A stretch of 55,904 nucleotides of DNA. Source: Flavisphingomonas formosensis. Lineage in GTDB: Bacteria; Pseudomonadota; Alphaproteobacteria; Sphingomonadales; Sphingomonadaceae. A program made the position numbers and the translations under genes. The DNA lies in the NCBI RefSeq assembly GCF_009755815.1, contig NZ_WRPK01000020.1:1-55904 (forward strand), in the 5' to 3' direction. Below the pieces are notes generated by a model that was given only the letters and a program-made list of their open reading frames with translations, searched no databases and had not been told where the DNA came from. Within the stretch, counting starts at the first letter, position 1; each line of letters starts with the position of its first letter. Shown here piece by piece: positions 29,298 to 37,914 of the stretch.

Positions 29298-31736
29298 TCA
29301 AAACTTGAAGTTCGCGCGCAAGCCATACGTACGTGGCGGGCGAAGACTCGCGTAAACGATGTTCAGGATCGGTCGATTTACCGCCTGGTTCTTGATAATC
29401 GAGTCCTCGATGTTGTTCACCCAGGCCGTCAGCGACCATACGCGATCCGGCGACCGTAGGGTAATCGAGGCATCCGTCGTGGTCGCGGCCTTCTGATACT
29501 GACCCTGAAGATAATCGGCGCGCAGATAGCGGCCGGACTGGAACGCGGTATTCACGCTCGGAATAATGGCATAGCCATTGCTCAACTCGAACGTATGTTC
29601 ATAGCCCGCGTTAATCGACCATTTGGGTGCGTTCTGGGCAGGCTTGCCACTGCAGTCGATGGTATAGAGCCGAGCCGGAGCGGTCAGGGTGACCGATGGG
29701 TCGACCGCCGTGGCGCAGCCAGTCGCCGGCGGCAGCCCGTTTGCGCTTGCGGCGGAGTAGCGGAAATCCGTGTATTTCGAGTTCAAGTAGGAGACGTTTA
29801 AGCTCAGCAGGCCGTGGGTGAACAGCTGGTATTGCGCGTCGATGTCAAAGCCGTACATTCTGGCCTGCCCGACGTTCAGCACCTGCTGCGCTGTTATGAA
29901 GACTCCCGGGGATGTTTGGATAGGCGTCAACGCCGCAATTTGCTGGTCTTTATATTTCCAATAGAATAATTCGACGTTCAGCTGCAGCTTGTTATCGAGA
30001 AATCGATTTTTGCTACCGAACGTATAGGCCGTCAGAAGTTCGGGTTTATAGACGCCAGCGCTGCCCGCCACCGGCGATAAACCGCCGGCCTTGAATCCCG
30101 TCGCGACGTTAGCATATATCAAATTTCTTGGTGTTGCCTGATATGTAAATCCAGCTTTCCAGGTGAATTTGTTGAAAGTCGCGCTCTCAATAAACCTGCT
30201 ATAGGGAATGTTGGGATTTGCGACAGTAAAGACCTTCTGCTGAAGATCTTGGTCCTTTTCTTCTTTCGTATACCGACCGCCAGCAACGATTCGGAAGTTA
30301 CTGAATATCTCATATGACGCTTCCCCAAAAGCGGCATAGCTCCGTGTCTTGGTGTCGTATATGTTAGCAGTGTTGTTTGTGTCACCCTGGGAGAACAGAG
30401 TCTGGGCATTTTGCTGCTGATCGAAGAAGTAGCCACCGACGACATAACGTAGCGGTTGGTTGTCCGGGGACGAGAGACGTGTCTCCAGCGAGTACTGCTT
30501 ATTATCCTCGTCAGTTAGGCCAAAGAATCCGGTCGAATAATAAAGATAATTGGGAGAAGACTTCCGATAGGCCGGTATGACCGTCAATGTAGCGAAACCG
30601 AGGTCAGCCTCGACCGTTGCAGAAACGCCGTAAGTGTCGCCTCGGTTGAAACCATCGGTTTTAGGCGGGCGCACTACTCCGGAATTCAGTAGCCCCGGGA
30701 AGGCGGCCCGGACAGCCGCTATGCTGATCGGATCCGCACCGCTTATACGAGCGTCGAGAGGAGGCGCCAGTGGCACGCGGCTGTCAGGCACGACGACGCT
30801 GCCCTGCCCCTTAGAATCTTGATTCGAGTAGTCGGCAGCCAGCAGGACCGACACGGCGGATGAGGGCTTCCAAAGAAGCCCACCGCGCACGGACTGGCTA
30901 TTTTCATCATCATAGCCCTGCGAAATATACCCGTCGTGTCGATTGATCTGGCCCGCGACCCGCAAGGCGAGAGTATCGCTAACGGGCAGGTTCGCCGCCG
31001 CTACGACGCGTATATTGTTGTAGTTGCCATACTGAAACGTCAAATCAGCGCCGAGTTCGGAAAGTGAAGGCTTGCGGGTGATGAGATTGATCGCACCGCC
31101 CGTGGCGTTGCGGCCATATAATGTTCCTTGGGGTCCCTTGAGCACTTCTACGCGCTCAAGATCGTAAAAGTTACCGGTTACACCGGTCGGCCGCCCGATG
31201 AAGACACCGTCGACGGCAAAGGCGACCGCGTTCTCGTTGGCCGGGCTACCCGCCTGACCGCCAACGCCGCGGACATAAAAATTACTTGCGGACCCTCCCG
31301 AAGGCTGGACGACCAAAGCGGGTACAAGCTTGGACAGATTGTCCGGCTGGCTGATATCCCGCTTGATCAGATCGGAACCCGAGACCGCAGACACCGCAAG
31401 CGCTGCACGTTGCAGATTTTCGCTGCGCCGCTGCGCGGTGACAATAATCTCCTGAAGGCCGGTCGATTCAGCCTGCGCCGGGTTCTCCGCAGCCACCGGT
31501 TGCGCTGTCCCATTCCCGCCCGAAGTGCCGTCAGAGGCCTGTAGAACCGAACCGCTGGACGCTTGCGCCCCAGGAGCGGCGACGGTGGCCGATGGTGAAG
31601 TCGTCACCAAACCGGTGGCTTGCGCGTGCGCCCCCGCCGCCCAACCAGTGCTAGCGAGCAGCAATGGAAGAAGTGCTGACGTTCTCCGGCTCAATGGCCG
31701 TGGACGACGTGTTTCAAGTAAGTTGTTGCCACTCAT
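29298..31736 (-). CDS. TonB-dependent outer-membrane receptor
   Basis: An 812-aa receptor. ATG 31736 is preceded by GGGGAGGAG. The signal peptide is LLPLLLASTGWAAGAHAQ. A Ser/Ala/Gly-rich stretch leads to the TonB box region QEIIVTAQRRSENLQ and a plug domain (GSDLIKRDISQPDNLSKLVP, FYVRGVGG, GPQGTLYGRNATGGAINLI). The barrel ends with YGLRANFKF, a correct aromatic C-terminus. Two copies of the TATTCCC/GGGAATA palindrome lie 257-298 bp upstream, shared with other genes of the cluster. Probable importer of the aromatic or sulfated substrate degraded by this island. Confidence 0.93.
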   Translation of the reverse strand: MSGNNLLETRRPRPLSRRTSALLPLLLASTGWAAGAHAQATGLVTTSPSATVAAPGAQASSGSVLQASDGTSGGNGTAQPVAAENPAQAESTGLQEIIVTAQRRSENLQRAALAVSAVSGSDLIKRDISQPDNLSKLVPALVVQPSGGSASNFYVRGVGGQAGSPANENAVAFAVDGVFIGRPTGVTGNFYDLERVEVLKGPQGTLYGRNATGGAINLITRKPSLSELGADLTFQYGNYNNIRVVAAANLPVSDTLALRVAGQINRHDGYISQGYDDENSQSVRGGLLWKPSSAVSVLLAADYSNQDSKGQGSVVVPDSRVPLAPPLDARISGADPISIAAVRAAFPGLLNSGVVRPPKTDGFNRGDTYGVSATVEADLGFATLTVIPAYRKSSPNYLYYSTGFFGLTDEDNKQYSLETRLSSPDNQPLRYVVGGYFFDQQQNAQTLFSQGDTNNTANIYDTKTRSYAAFGEASYEIFSNFRIVAGGRYTKEEKDQDLQQKVFTVANPNIPYSRFIESATFNKFTWKAGFTYQATPRNLIYANVATGFKAGGLSPVAGSAGVYKPELLTAYTFGSKNRFLDNKLQLNVELFYWKYKDQQIAALTPIQTSPGVFITAQQVLNVGQARMYGFDIDAQYQLFTHGLLSLNVSYLNSKYTDFRYSAASANGLPPATGCATAVDPSVTLTAPARLYTIDCSGKPAQNAPKWSINAGYEHTFELSNGYAIIPSVNTAFQSGRYLRADYLQGQYQKAATTTDASITLRSPDRVWSLTAWVNNIEDSIIKNQAVNRPILNIVYASLRPPRTYGLRANFKF

Positions 31737-32235
31737 GGTGATCACTCCTCCCCTAATGTTTATGCTGAAATCGCTGATAGACCGACGTGGGCTACAGGGA
31801 GCGGGGTGGCACGGGCCGCCCGTCGCTCCTCCGTCATCTTCTTGTCGAGGTAAGCGCAGCTCTGCTTGCAGCTGCGCGAACTGATCGATGGAAGTTGAGG
31901 ATTCTTCGCTTGCCGTCACTGGGACGCACCCTCTCGCAAATCGCCATTCTGCCTTGCTCTCGGCATGTGGCTCTCAGATTTCATAGCGGTCTTATTCCCC
32001 GTTGCGGGAATAGTCAATTCCCTTAAGAGGGAATAAATACTGAGTGCCATCCGGGCCGGGGAGCGCTTTACGCCCGCCGCTCGGAGTGCCTTATTTCTGG
32101 CGACACCGTGGGCGAAATACGCTGATCGAAGCCGTCCGCACGCTCGCCATGCCTGGCGCAGTCACTCGTCAGGCTCCCAGATCGCAGATGGTTCGTAGTG
32201 GGTGGAGGACAGGGGCAAGAGAGCTCCCCGCCTGA
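31737..32235. other. Promoter region of the TonB receptor
   Basis: About 500 bp between the receptor start and the end of the tetR gene. No real gene was found. It carries two palindromes (31993-32034) and an A+T-rich stretch just after them (GGGAATAAATACTG), which fits a regulated promoter with a long leader. Confidence 0.65.
31993..32034. promoter_or_regulatory. Two adjacent operator palindromes (sites A and B)
   Basis: Site A is TATTCCC (31993-31999), 6 nt, GGGAATA (32006-32012). Site B is ATTCCC (32017-32022), 6 nt, GGGAAT (32029-32034). Both have the same 6-nt spacing. Related sites occur at 34954-34976 and 43807-43827. They lie upstream of the TonB receptor, close to the tetR gene whose product is a candidate binder. 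Confidence 0.8.
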
Positions 32236-32898
32236 CTATCTCGGCCGGAGACCGTTGATCAGCAGGTCGCAAATAAAGTCCCCATAGGCCTGCTGCATCA
32301 TTTCAGGATCGTCGTATGGCAGCATAGGCGCGAGCACCGGAGACGCTATGACGAAGAAGTCGCACAGGCCTATCACTGCCATGTACAACATGGCCGCATC
32401 GACTTTACGCAGCGAGCCGTCCTTGCTGCCCGCCTCCAGATAGCTGGCATAGCGCGCTATCGCGTTGCCGGCGATTTGTTCGTACAAGGATTTTGAGGCG
32501 GGATCGCCGGACCGGGCCGTCTCTTCCATCATCAATCGATGGTAGAATGGGTTATCCACCTTGAACGCCAGCAGTGCCTTGACGCGAGCGCAAACCTGCT
32601 CATCGGGCGACAGATCATGGGCCAGCGCGGACGACGCTCGCGCCTGAAGGCGGTCGGTCAGGGTCTCGGCCGCCGCCCGCATCAGGCTGTCCCGGTTTTT
32701 GAAATAATAACGGATGAGCCCCGGGTCGACCTGCGCCTTGCGGGCCAGGGATGCGCGTGTGATCTCGCTGGGCGCCTGGTCGCTCAGCAACTCCAGCGCC
32801 ATTTCGATAAGCGCCTCTCGACCGACACCTCCTGCGGTAGGCTTCGTTGCATCCTTATCGCTCGCTTTGGCGCGAGGCCGGCCGCGGGCTCGTTTCAT
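32236..32898 (-). CDS. TetR-family regulator of the second catabolic cluster
   Basis: A 220-aa TetR regulator with a basic, Arg/Lys-rich N-terminal tail (MKRARGRPRAKASDKDATKP) before the HTH (IEMALELLSDQAPSEITRAS ... VDPGLIRYYFKNRDSLM). A helical ligand domain follows. It sits between the TonB receptor and the FAH-dioxygenase genes on the same strand. It is the only regulator gene in the 29-44 kb stretch, so it probably binds the TATTCCC-type palindromes at three loci. No such palindrome lies directly upstream of its own start. Confidence 0.87.
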   Translation of the reverse strand: MKRARGRPRAKASDKDATKPTAGGVGREALIEMALELLSDQAPSEITRASLARKAQVDPGLIRYYFKNRDSLMRAAAETLTDRLQARASSALAHDLSPDEQVCARVKALLAFKVDNPFYHRLMMEETARSGDPASKSLYEQIAGNAIARYASYLEAGSKDGSLRKVDAAMLYMAVIGLCDFFVIASPVLAPMLPYDDPEMMQQAYGDFICDLLINGLRPR

Positions 32899-32957
32899 CG
32901 GCGCTTGTTCGTCAGTAATGGCCAGTCCCCCTCACTAAATTTCGCGTCCGGGCGGCG

Positions 32958-33932
32958 TCAGCCAGCGCCGCCCCCGTGCTGACCGCACCGCAAAGTCCCT
33001 TCAAGTTCGGGTTTGTGTTGACGGATCGCTGCATGGTTTGTCGAGTCCTTCCCCATGTACACTCCGCGCTCCCACCTGCGTTTGAGCGGATCGACCACGC
33101 CCAAAGTCATTTCGCCGATCCCCTCGATGTGGATCCGCACTGTTTCGCTATCCTGAAGATAACCCAATCCCTCGTGATTGGTACCGCACGAGATCACGTC
33201 GCCGGTATTGATAGTCATCAGCTTCGTGGAGAATGCGACAAGCTCGGGCACAGTGTGCTCCATGTCCGAGGTGCTGTAATCGTGGCGGAGTTCACCATCG
33301 TTCCAGAAGCGCACATGTAAGTCGTTAGGATTCTCGATCTCGTCGGCGGTGACGATGCACGGACCGAGCGGAGCAAAGGTGTCGAATGATTTACCAAGCC
33401 AGCTCATCTTCTTCCAGGTGTAGCGGCCCTCACCACGCGCGGTCACATCGATTGCCGCTGTATAGCCGAATACCGCATCGCGCCATCGCTCCGCCGGTAC
33501 ATCCTTGGAGGGGCCTTTCATGACGAGCGCTAGTTCCGCCTCGTGCATGAATGAACTCGGCTCGTCGAAGTTCGGCAAGCGGATCGTGTCGCCTGGGCCG
33601 ATCACCGCGTCGGGATTCTTGAGGAACATGTTCAGGGGGCCGGGATCACGATCTCGGTTCTCCCAATAATTCCCGATACAGTTCAGCATCTTGCCGGGGC
33701 GTGGCAGCGGAGGGCCAAGCGACACCTGTTTCAAGGGCACCGCGGTGCCCTGCGCCTCCGCTTCCGCCAGTCGGGGACGTAACGTCTCATAGTCGTCGAT
33801 GATGTTGCACATCGTTCGCTGAGGATCGTGGCCTTTTCTTACCAGATCGGAGATGTCCACAACCCCCCGGTCGGTTAGCAGGCCCGGCAGACGCTCGAGC
33901 CCAAGCTCTGCATTATAGAGAACAAATTTCAT
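32958..33932 (-). CDS. Fumarylacetoacetate hydrolase (FAH) family protein
   Basis: A 324-aa protein with a small N-terminal domain and the FAH fold. Metal-site residues are visible in HEAELALVMKG (E-x-E), and other conserved parts are NYWENRDRD, GYTAAIDVTARG, WLGKSFDTFAPLGP and ISCGTNHEGLG. FAH-family members hydrolyse acylpyruvates or decarboxylate/isomerise ring-cleavage products. ATG 33932 has AGGACG upstream. It is the likely second step after the neighbouring extradiol dioxygenase, 42 bp upstream in the same operon. Confidence 0.85.
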   Translation of the reverse strand: MKFVLYNAELGLERLPGLLTDRGVVDISDLVRKGHDPQRTMCNIIDDYETLRPRLAEAEAQGTAVPLKQVSLGPPLPRPGKMLNCIGNYWENRDRDPGPLNMFLKNPDAVIGPGDTIRLPNFDEPSSFMHEAELALVMKGPSKDVPAERWRDAVFGYTAAIDVTARGEGRYTWKKMSWLGKSFDTFAPLGPCIVTADEIENPNDLHVRFWNDGELRHDYSTSDMEHTVPELVAFSTKLMTINTGDVISCGTNHEGLGYLQDSETVRIHIEGIGEMTLGVVDPLKRRWERGVYMGKDSTNHAAIRQHKPELEGTLRCGQHGGGAG

Positions 33933-33974
33933 GATCGCGTCCTGAGAAGAAGAGTTTCTCGCCTGCACATTGGC

Positions 33975-34883
33975 CTAAACCGGGTCATTCGCCCACAACG
34001 CTGGATCCGGCTTCAAAGGCGGATAGGTTGGGGGCCCGGCGATGCGGCCGGTACCCCACTGATCGATGATCTCCGGTGAGCGCGGAAAGGTCCGGGGTTG
34101 CCAGTCGTCAGGCAGATGCTCCAACTCAGCGGTATATTCGAGATTATTGCCGGCCGGAGACTGAAAATAGGCAAAGGTGTTGTCTCCCGCCGTGTGACGG
34201 CCCGGCCCCCACGTCAACCGCACATCGTTCTTGAGCATGCGCCCCAGGCCGCGCATCATCTCGTCGGCATTGACCATTTCAAACGCTACGTGGTTCAGCG
34301 TAGGAGGGCCGACCAGAAAAGCCATGCAGTGGTGCTTGCTGCCCTTGCCGCGCAGGAAGCACATGAACTCGTCCAGCCAGTCGCTGACCCGCAGCCCGAG
34401 GTGACGCTCGTACCAGGCCACCGCCTTCTTCACGTCGGGCGTGTGAAACACCACATGAGATAGCCCTTGCGGAATGGCCGCTTTGGCGGCCGGCACTTCG
34501 GCAACACGCTCCTTTACGTCGGCCGAAATCTCGACCAGTCGCCCGTCTAGGTCGAAGAATCGAAAACCATAGCCTCCGCCGGGGGAGTGGAGTTCAGCGG
34601 GCTCGCCGGCGAGCTTTACGCCGTCGTCTCGAAGGGAGGCATAAAGGTGATCGACATCGGTCCGGTCGCCTACAGCGAACGCGAAGAGGTCGGTGCGCCG
34701 GTCTTCGGCCTTGCGCAGCCTGACGATGAACGGCTCTGTCGAGCCTCGGCCCGCGAAGTAGGCGACGCCGTCTTGCGCTGCCTCTTCGTTGAGACACCAT
34801 AGCTCTTGGAGGAACTGCCGCTCGGCGGCGAAGTCCTCCACCGCCAAGGCAACATAACGGACGTGTGTGATGGGAGTTTGCAT
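33975..34883 (-). CDS. Two-domain type I extradiol dioxygenase (VOC fold)
   Basis: A 302-aa protein with two VOC modules, as in 2,3-dihydroxybiphenyl/catechol 2,3-dioxygenases. The C-terminal module shows the metal ligands in order: His in GLSHVVFHTPD, His in LNHVAFEM and Glu in GNNLEYTAEL. The conserved active-site His region (KHHCMAF) is also present. ATG 34883 has GGAGAGAGG upstream. It would open an aromatic diol by meta cleavage, giving a substrate for the FAH protein downstream. It is divergent from the FAD monooxygenase, with a palindrome of the shared operator family between them. Confidence 0.87.
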   Translation of the reverse strand: MQTPITHVRYVALAVEDFAAERQFLQELWCLNEEAAQDGVAYFAGRGSTEPFIVRLRKAEDRRTDLFAFAVGDRTDVDHLYASLRDDGVKLAGEPAELHSPGGGYGFRFFDLDGRLVEISADVKERVAEVPAAKAAIPQGLSHVVFHTPDVKKAVAWYERHLGLRVSDWLDEFMCFLRGKGSKHHCMAFLVGPPTLNHVAFEMVNADEMMRGLGRMLKNDVRLTWGPGRHTAGDNTFAYFQSPAGNNLEYTAELEHLPDDWQPRTFPRSPEIIDQWGTGRIAGPPTYPPLKPDPALWANDPV

Positions 34884-34953
34884 CCTCTCTCCTAGCCGAT
34901 CCTGTGACGCCACAGACAATCCTCCAACAGGCCCACCATATTAGGGCCTTGCA

Positions 34954-34976
34954 TATTTCCTGCATAGAGGAATATA
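34954..34976. promoter_or_regulatory. Operator palindrome (site D) in divergent dioxygenase/monooxygenase promoter
   Basis: TATTTCCT (34954-34961), 6 nt, AGGAATATA (34968-34976). The inner TTCCT/AGGAA arms are exact and the 6-nt spacing equals that of sites A and B. The segment CATAGAGG is shared with the site upstream of the MFS gene. It lies 71 nt from the dioxygenase start and 53 nt from the monooxygenase start. Confidence 0.72.
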
Positions 34977-35028
34977 CGGCTTGGGTCAATGCGGCTGCGA
35001 GTGCCGCCGGCGAGAGGATAGGACTCAG

Positions 35029-36153
35029 GTGGTGAAGATCGACAGGGTGCTGGTGGTCGGTGGCGGCATCGGAGGCATGTCCGCCGCGATCGCGCTAGCG
35101 CAAGCGGGCTACGCCGTTGAACTGGTAGAGGCGGATCCTGAATGGCGGGTGCTGGGCGCCGGGCTTACCGTGCTCGGTTCGACCTTGCGCGCGCTCAGCC
35201 ACCTCGGCGTCCTCGAGGAGGTCGAGCGCCAAGGCTATTTCGCGCGCGGCAACGATATCTACAGTTTCAAGGGGAACCTGCTGTTCCAGCGCCCCGGGAT
35301 GCGGATGCCTGACGCGCCGGACCTTCCGAGTGGCGGCGGGATCCTGCGCCCGGTGCTCCACACCATCCTGTCGCAGCGGGTGAAGCAGGAGAATATTACC
35401 GTCCGGTTGGGCCTTCATCACACGCACCTTGAGGAAAAGGGCGACGCTGTCCGCGTTACCTTTTCAGACGGGTCCGAGGGACGCTATGGTTTGATCATTG
35501 CCGCCGATGGCGTCCAATCCTCGGTGCGCCGGCAGCTGTTCCCCGATGCTCCGGTTCCCACCTTTACCGGACAGGGCTGCTGGCGACTGGTTGTCGATCG
35601 CCCAGCGGACATCGTCCGCAGCAGCTTTTACGTGGGTGGCCCCGTCACCGTCGGTGTCGTTCCCGTGTCGCAGCAGCAAATGTATGTGTGGGTGCTGGAA
35701 CACGTGCCGGACAACCCCTGGGTCGATCCGACAACTCAGCACGAACAGGTGCGCGAACTGCTGAAGGATTTCGGCGGCGGCGTGGCGAAAATCCGCGATG
35801 ATCTCAATCCCGCATCGATCATCGTGTATCGTCCGCTCGAGGCCGTGTTGATGCCATCCCCCTGGTGCCTTGGCCGCGTGCTGCTTACGGGAGACGCCGC
35901 CCACGCAACCACGCCGCACCTTGCTTCAGGCGCCGGGCTGGCGATCGAGGATGGCGTGGTTATCGCTCAGGAACTCTGCCGGGCAGAAACGGTCGAGGAA
36001 GCGCTCGCCGCGTTCATGGAACGCCGCTTCGACCGGTGCCGCCTCGTAGTCGAAAACTCGATAGAGATCGGCCGCGTCGAGATGGCGCACCAGCCGGACC
36101 GGATCAACGAGATCATGAACGTGTCGCAAGAGGCGATCGCGCAGCCTTTTTGA
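35029..36153 (+). CDS. FAD-dependent aromatic monooxygenase (salicylate hydroxylase-like)
   Basis: A 374-aa class A flavoprotein monooxygenase. It shows VLVVGGGIGGMSAAIAL (dinucleotide fold), the DG motif in IIAADGVQSSVRRQLF and LLTGDAAHATTPHLASGAG (FAD ribityl binding). It starts at GTG 35029 (GTGGTG) behind AGAGGATAGGA. It would hydroxylate a phenolic acid with NAD(P)H, with or without decarboxylation, providing the diol for the divergent extradiol dioxygenase. It is followed 10 bp downstream by the amidohydrolase-fold gene. Confidence 0.87.
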   Translation: MVKIDRVLVVGGGIGGMSAAIALAQAGYAVELVEADPEWRVLGAGLTVLGSTLRALSHLGVLEEVERQGYFARGNDIYSFKGNLLFQRPGMRMPDAPDLPSGGGILRPVLHTILSQRVKQENITVRLGLHHTHLEEKGDAVRVTFSDGSEGRYGLIIAADGVQSSVRRQLFPDAPVPTFTGQGCWRLVVDRPADIVRSSFYVGGPVTVGVVPVSQQQMYVWVLEHVPDNPWVDPTTQHEQVRELLKDFGGGVAKIRDDLNPASIIVYRPLEAVLMPSPWCLGRVLLTGDAAHATTPHLASGAGLAIEDGVVIAQELCRAETVEEALAAFMERRFDRCRLVVENSIEIGRVEMAHQPDRINEIMNVSQEAIAQPF

Positions 36154-36163
36154 CGGAGCCAAA

Positions 36164-37288
36164 ATGAACGATCACACCTGCGCGTCAACGGCACCACGCA
36201 CGCCAGATGCGGGGGCAGACCTAGTGCGCCCAATGCCGGTCATCGATGTGCACTGCCACATCGCCACACCGGCGGTCGAAAAGCTGGTCGCGGGGCACCC
36301 TGCGCGGGACGCCGAGATGACCACCACTCACGTCCTGCAAGGTGGCCCGTCGACAGAATATAATCGCACTGTGATGCTCCCCGCATGTGTCCGCAGAATG
36401 ACGGACCTCCCCGGCCGGATTGCGGACATGGATGCGATGGGGGTGGACGTTCAGATACTTAGTCCGTCGCCGGGCCAATATTATTATTGGGCCGAGCCTG
36501 ATCTCGCCGACCGGATTGTTGCCCTCCAGAACGAACATATCGCCCGGACGGTAACAGACCATCCGGACCGGTTCCGCGGTTTGGCGGCCGTGTCGTTGCA
36601 GCATCCCGATCTCGCGGTGCGGCAGTTGACGCATGCGGTACGAAATTTGGGGCTGAGGGGCGTGGAAATCTCCTCGACGGACGGTACGCGCGAATTGGGG
36701 GATCCATCGTTCGAACCGTTCTGGGCAAAGGCCGAAGAACTTGGCGCCGTCGTCTTCATCCATCCGCTCGGATCAAGCCTCGGCGCCCGCCTTGATCGGC
36801 ACTACCTCGCCAACGTCATCGGTCAGCCCATCGAAACAACGATCGCGCTCTCCCACCTCATCTTCGGCGGCGTGCTCGACCGTTATACAGGGCTGAAGAT
36901 CGTCGCTGCCCATGGCGGCGGGTACCTCCCCACTTACCCGGACCGGTCGGACCATGCGTGGGGCGCACGACCCGACTCGCATAGCATGGCCGAGCCGCTG
37001 ACGAGCTATCTGAAGCGGATCTGGTTCGACAATCTCGTCTACACCCCCCAAGCGATCAGGGCCCTGATCGATCGGGTTGGCGTCGAACGCCTGGTCGTCG
37101 GCACGGACTTCCCCTTCGACATGGGAGCCTACGATGTCCAAGCGGTTGTCGAGCGCGTCGCTGGCCTGAGCTCGGCCGAGCGCGAAGCGATCCTGGGCGG
37201 CAATGCACTGGCCTTGTTCGGCCTCGACGAAGCAGGGCTGCACAACGCGCGGTCGCACGCCGGCCGCACGTGCGGAAGCACAAGCTGA
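36164..37288 (+). CDS. ACMSD-like amidohydrolase-family decarboxylase/hydratase
   Basis: A 374-aa metal-dependent protein of the ACMSD/gamma-resorcylate decarboxylase branch: VIDVHCHIATP (HxH, res ~27-37), MDAMGVDVQILSPSPGQYYY, VFIHPLG (His), IVAAHGGGYLPTY (His) and the catalytic Asp in VGTDFPFDMG. Such enzymes decarboxylate aromatic or semialdehyde acids. It lies in the monooxygenase operon, so decarboxylation of the hydroxylated acid or of a ring-cleavage product is likely. Distinct from the LigJ copy at 24 kb. Confidence 0.85.
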   Translation: MNDHTCASTAPRTPDAGADLVRPMPVIDVHCHIATPAVEKLVAGHPARDAEMTTTHVLQGGPSTEYNRTVMLPACVRRMTDLPGRIADMDAMGVDVQILSPSPGQYYYWAEPDLADRIVALQNEHIARTVTDHPDRFRGLAAVSLQHPDLAVRQLTHAVRNLGLRGVEISSTDGTRELGDPSFEPFWAKAEELGAVVFIHPLGSSLGARLDRHYLANVIGQPIETTIALSHLIFGGVLDRYTGLKIVAAHGGGYLPTYPDRSDHAWGARPDSHSMAEPLTSYLKRIWFDNLVYTPQAIRALIDRVGVERLVVGTDFPFDMGAYDVQAVVERVAGLSSAEREAILGGNALALFGLDEAGLHNARSHAGRTCGSTS

Positions 37289-37356
37289 CCGTTCAAACAT
37301 CAGGGCCGCGATCTGATGGATCCCACCAGCCCGCAAGGGACAAGAGGAATAGTATT

Positions 37357-37914
37357 ATGGAACCCGTGAGAAGAATTGTCACCGGCCACGACGAGAACGG
37401 CAAGTCGATCTTTCTGTCGATTGGCGAGGCGCCGCAGCTTCACCACCGCACCGAGGGGCTTGTTCAGTTTCATGAGCTATGGAGCACGAGCGAGACGCCT
37501 GCGCCGATTTACCCGACCGAAAGCGAGCCAAACGAGCGGCTGCCGCTGCGCATACCGCCTGACAAGGGCGGGACGATCGTACGCATCCTGGACATTCATC
37601 CGGGCCACCTGAGGCAGATCGCACCGCGCGAGGACGGCCGGCACCCGGGAATGCATCGCACCGAGACGATCGACTACGGCATCATGATCGAAGGGGAGAT
37701 CACGATGCTGCTCGACGATTCGGAGGTGACGCTGCGGCCGGGTGACGTGGTGATCCAGCGCGGCACCGATCACGGCTGGGAGAACCGCTCGGAGACGGTA
37801 ACCGCGCGGATCGCCTTCGTTCTGATTGATGGTTATTTCGCCGGCCCGCTGGCGGAACAACTCAAGGATGCAAATCTGATGCATACCACCATTCCGCAGA
37901 AAGCAGCCGAATGA
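37357..37914 (+). CDS. Cupin-domain protein
   Basis: A 185-aa single-cupin protein. The cupin core is visible in MHRTETIDYGIMIEGEITML (motif 1, one His replaced relative to the usual HxH) and LRPGDVVIQRGTDHGWEN (motif 2). ATG 37357 follows AAGAGGAAT. It overlaps fumarylacetoacetase by ATGA. It is shorter than gentisate or homogentisate dioxygenases (about 350-440 aa) and with incomplete metal ligands, so an isomerase or accessory role is more likely than ring cleavage. Function not assigned. Confidence 0.75.
   Translation: MEPVRRIVTGHDENGKSIFLSIGEAPQLHHRTEGLVQFHELWSTSETPAPIYPTESEPNERLPLRIPPDKGGTIVRILDIHPGHLRQIAPREDGRHPGMHRTETIDYGIMIEGEITMLLDDSEVTLRPGDVVIQRGTDHGWENRSETVTARIAFVLIDGYFAGPLAEQLKDANLMHTTIPQKAAE

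Noticed and set aside
37357-37914. Naming the cupin gene gentisate or homogentisate dioxygenase
   Set aside because: At 185 aa with an incomplete metal-ligand set it is far shorter than either enzyme.
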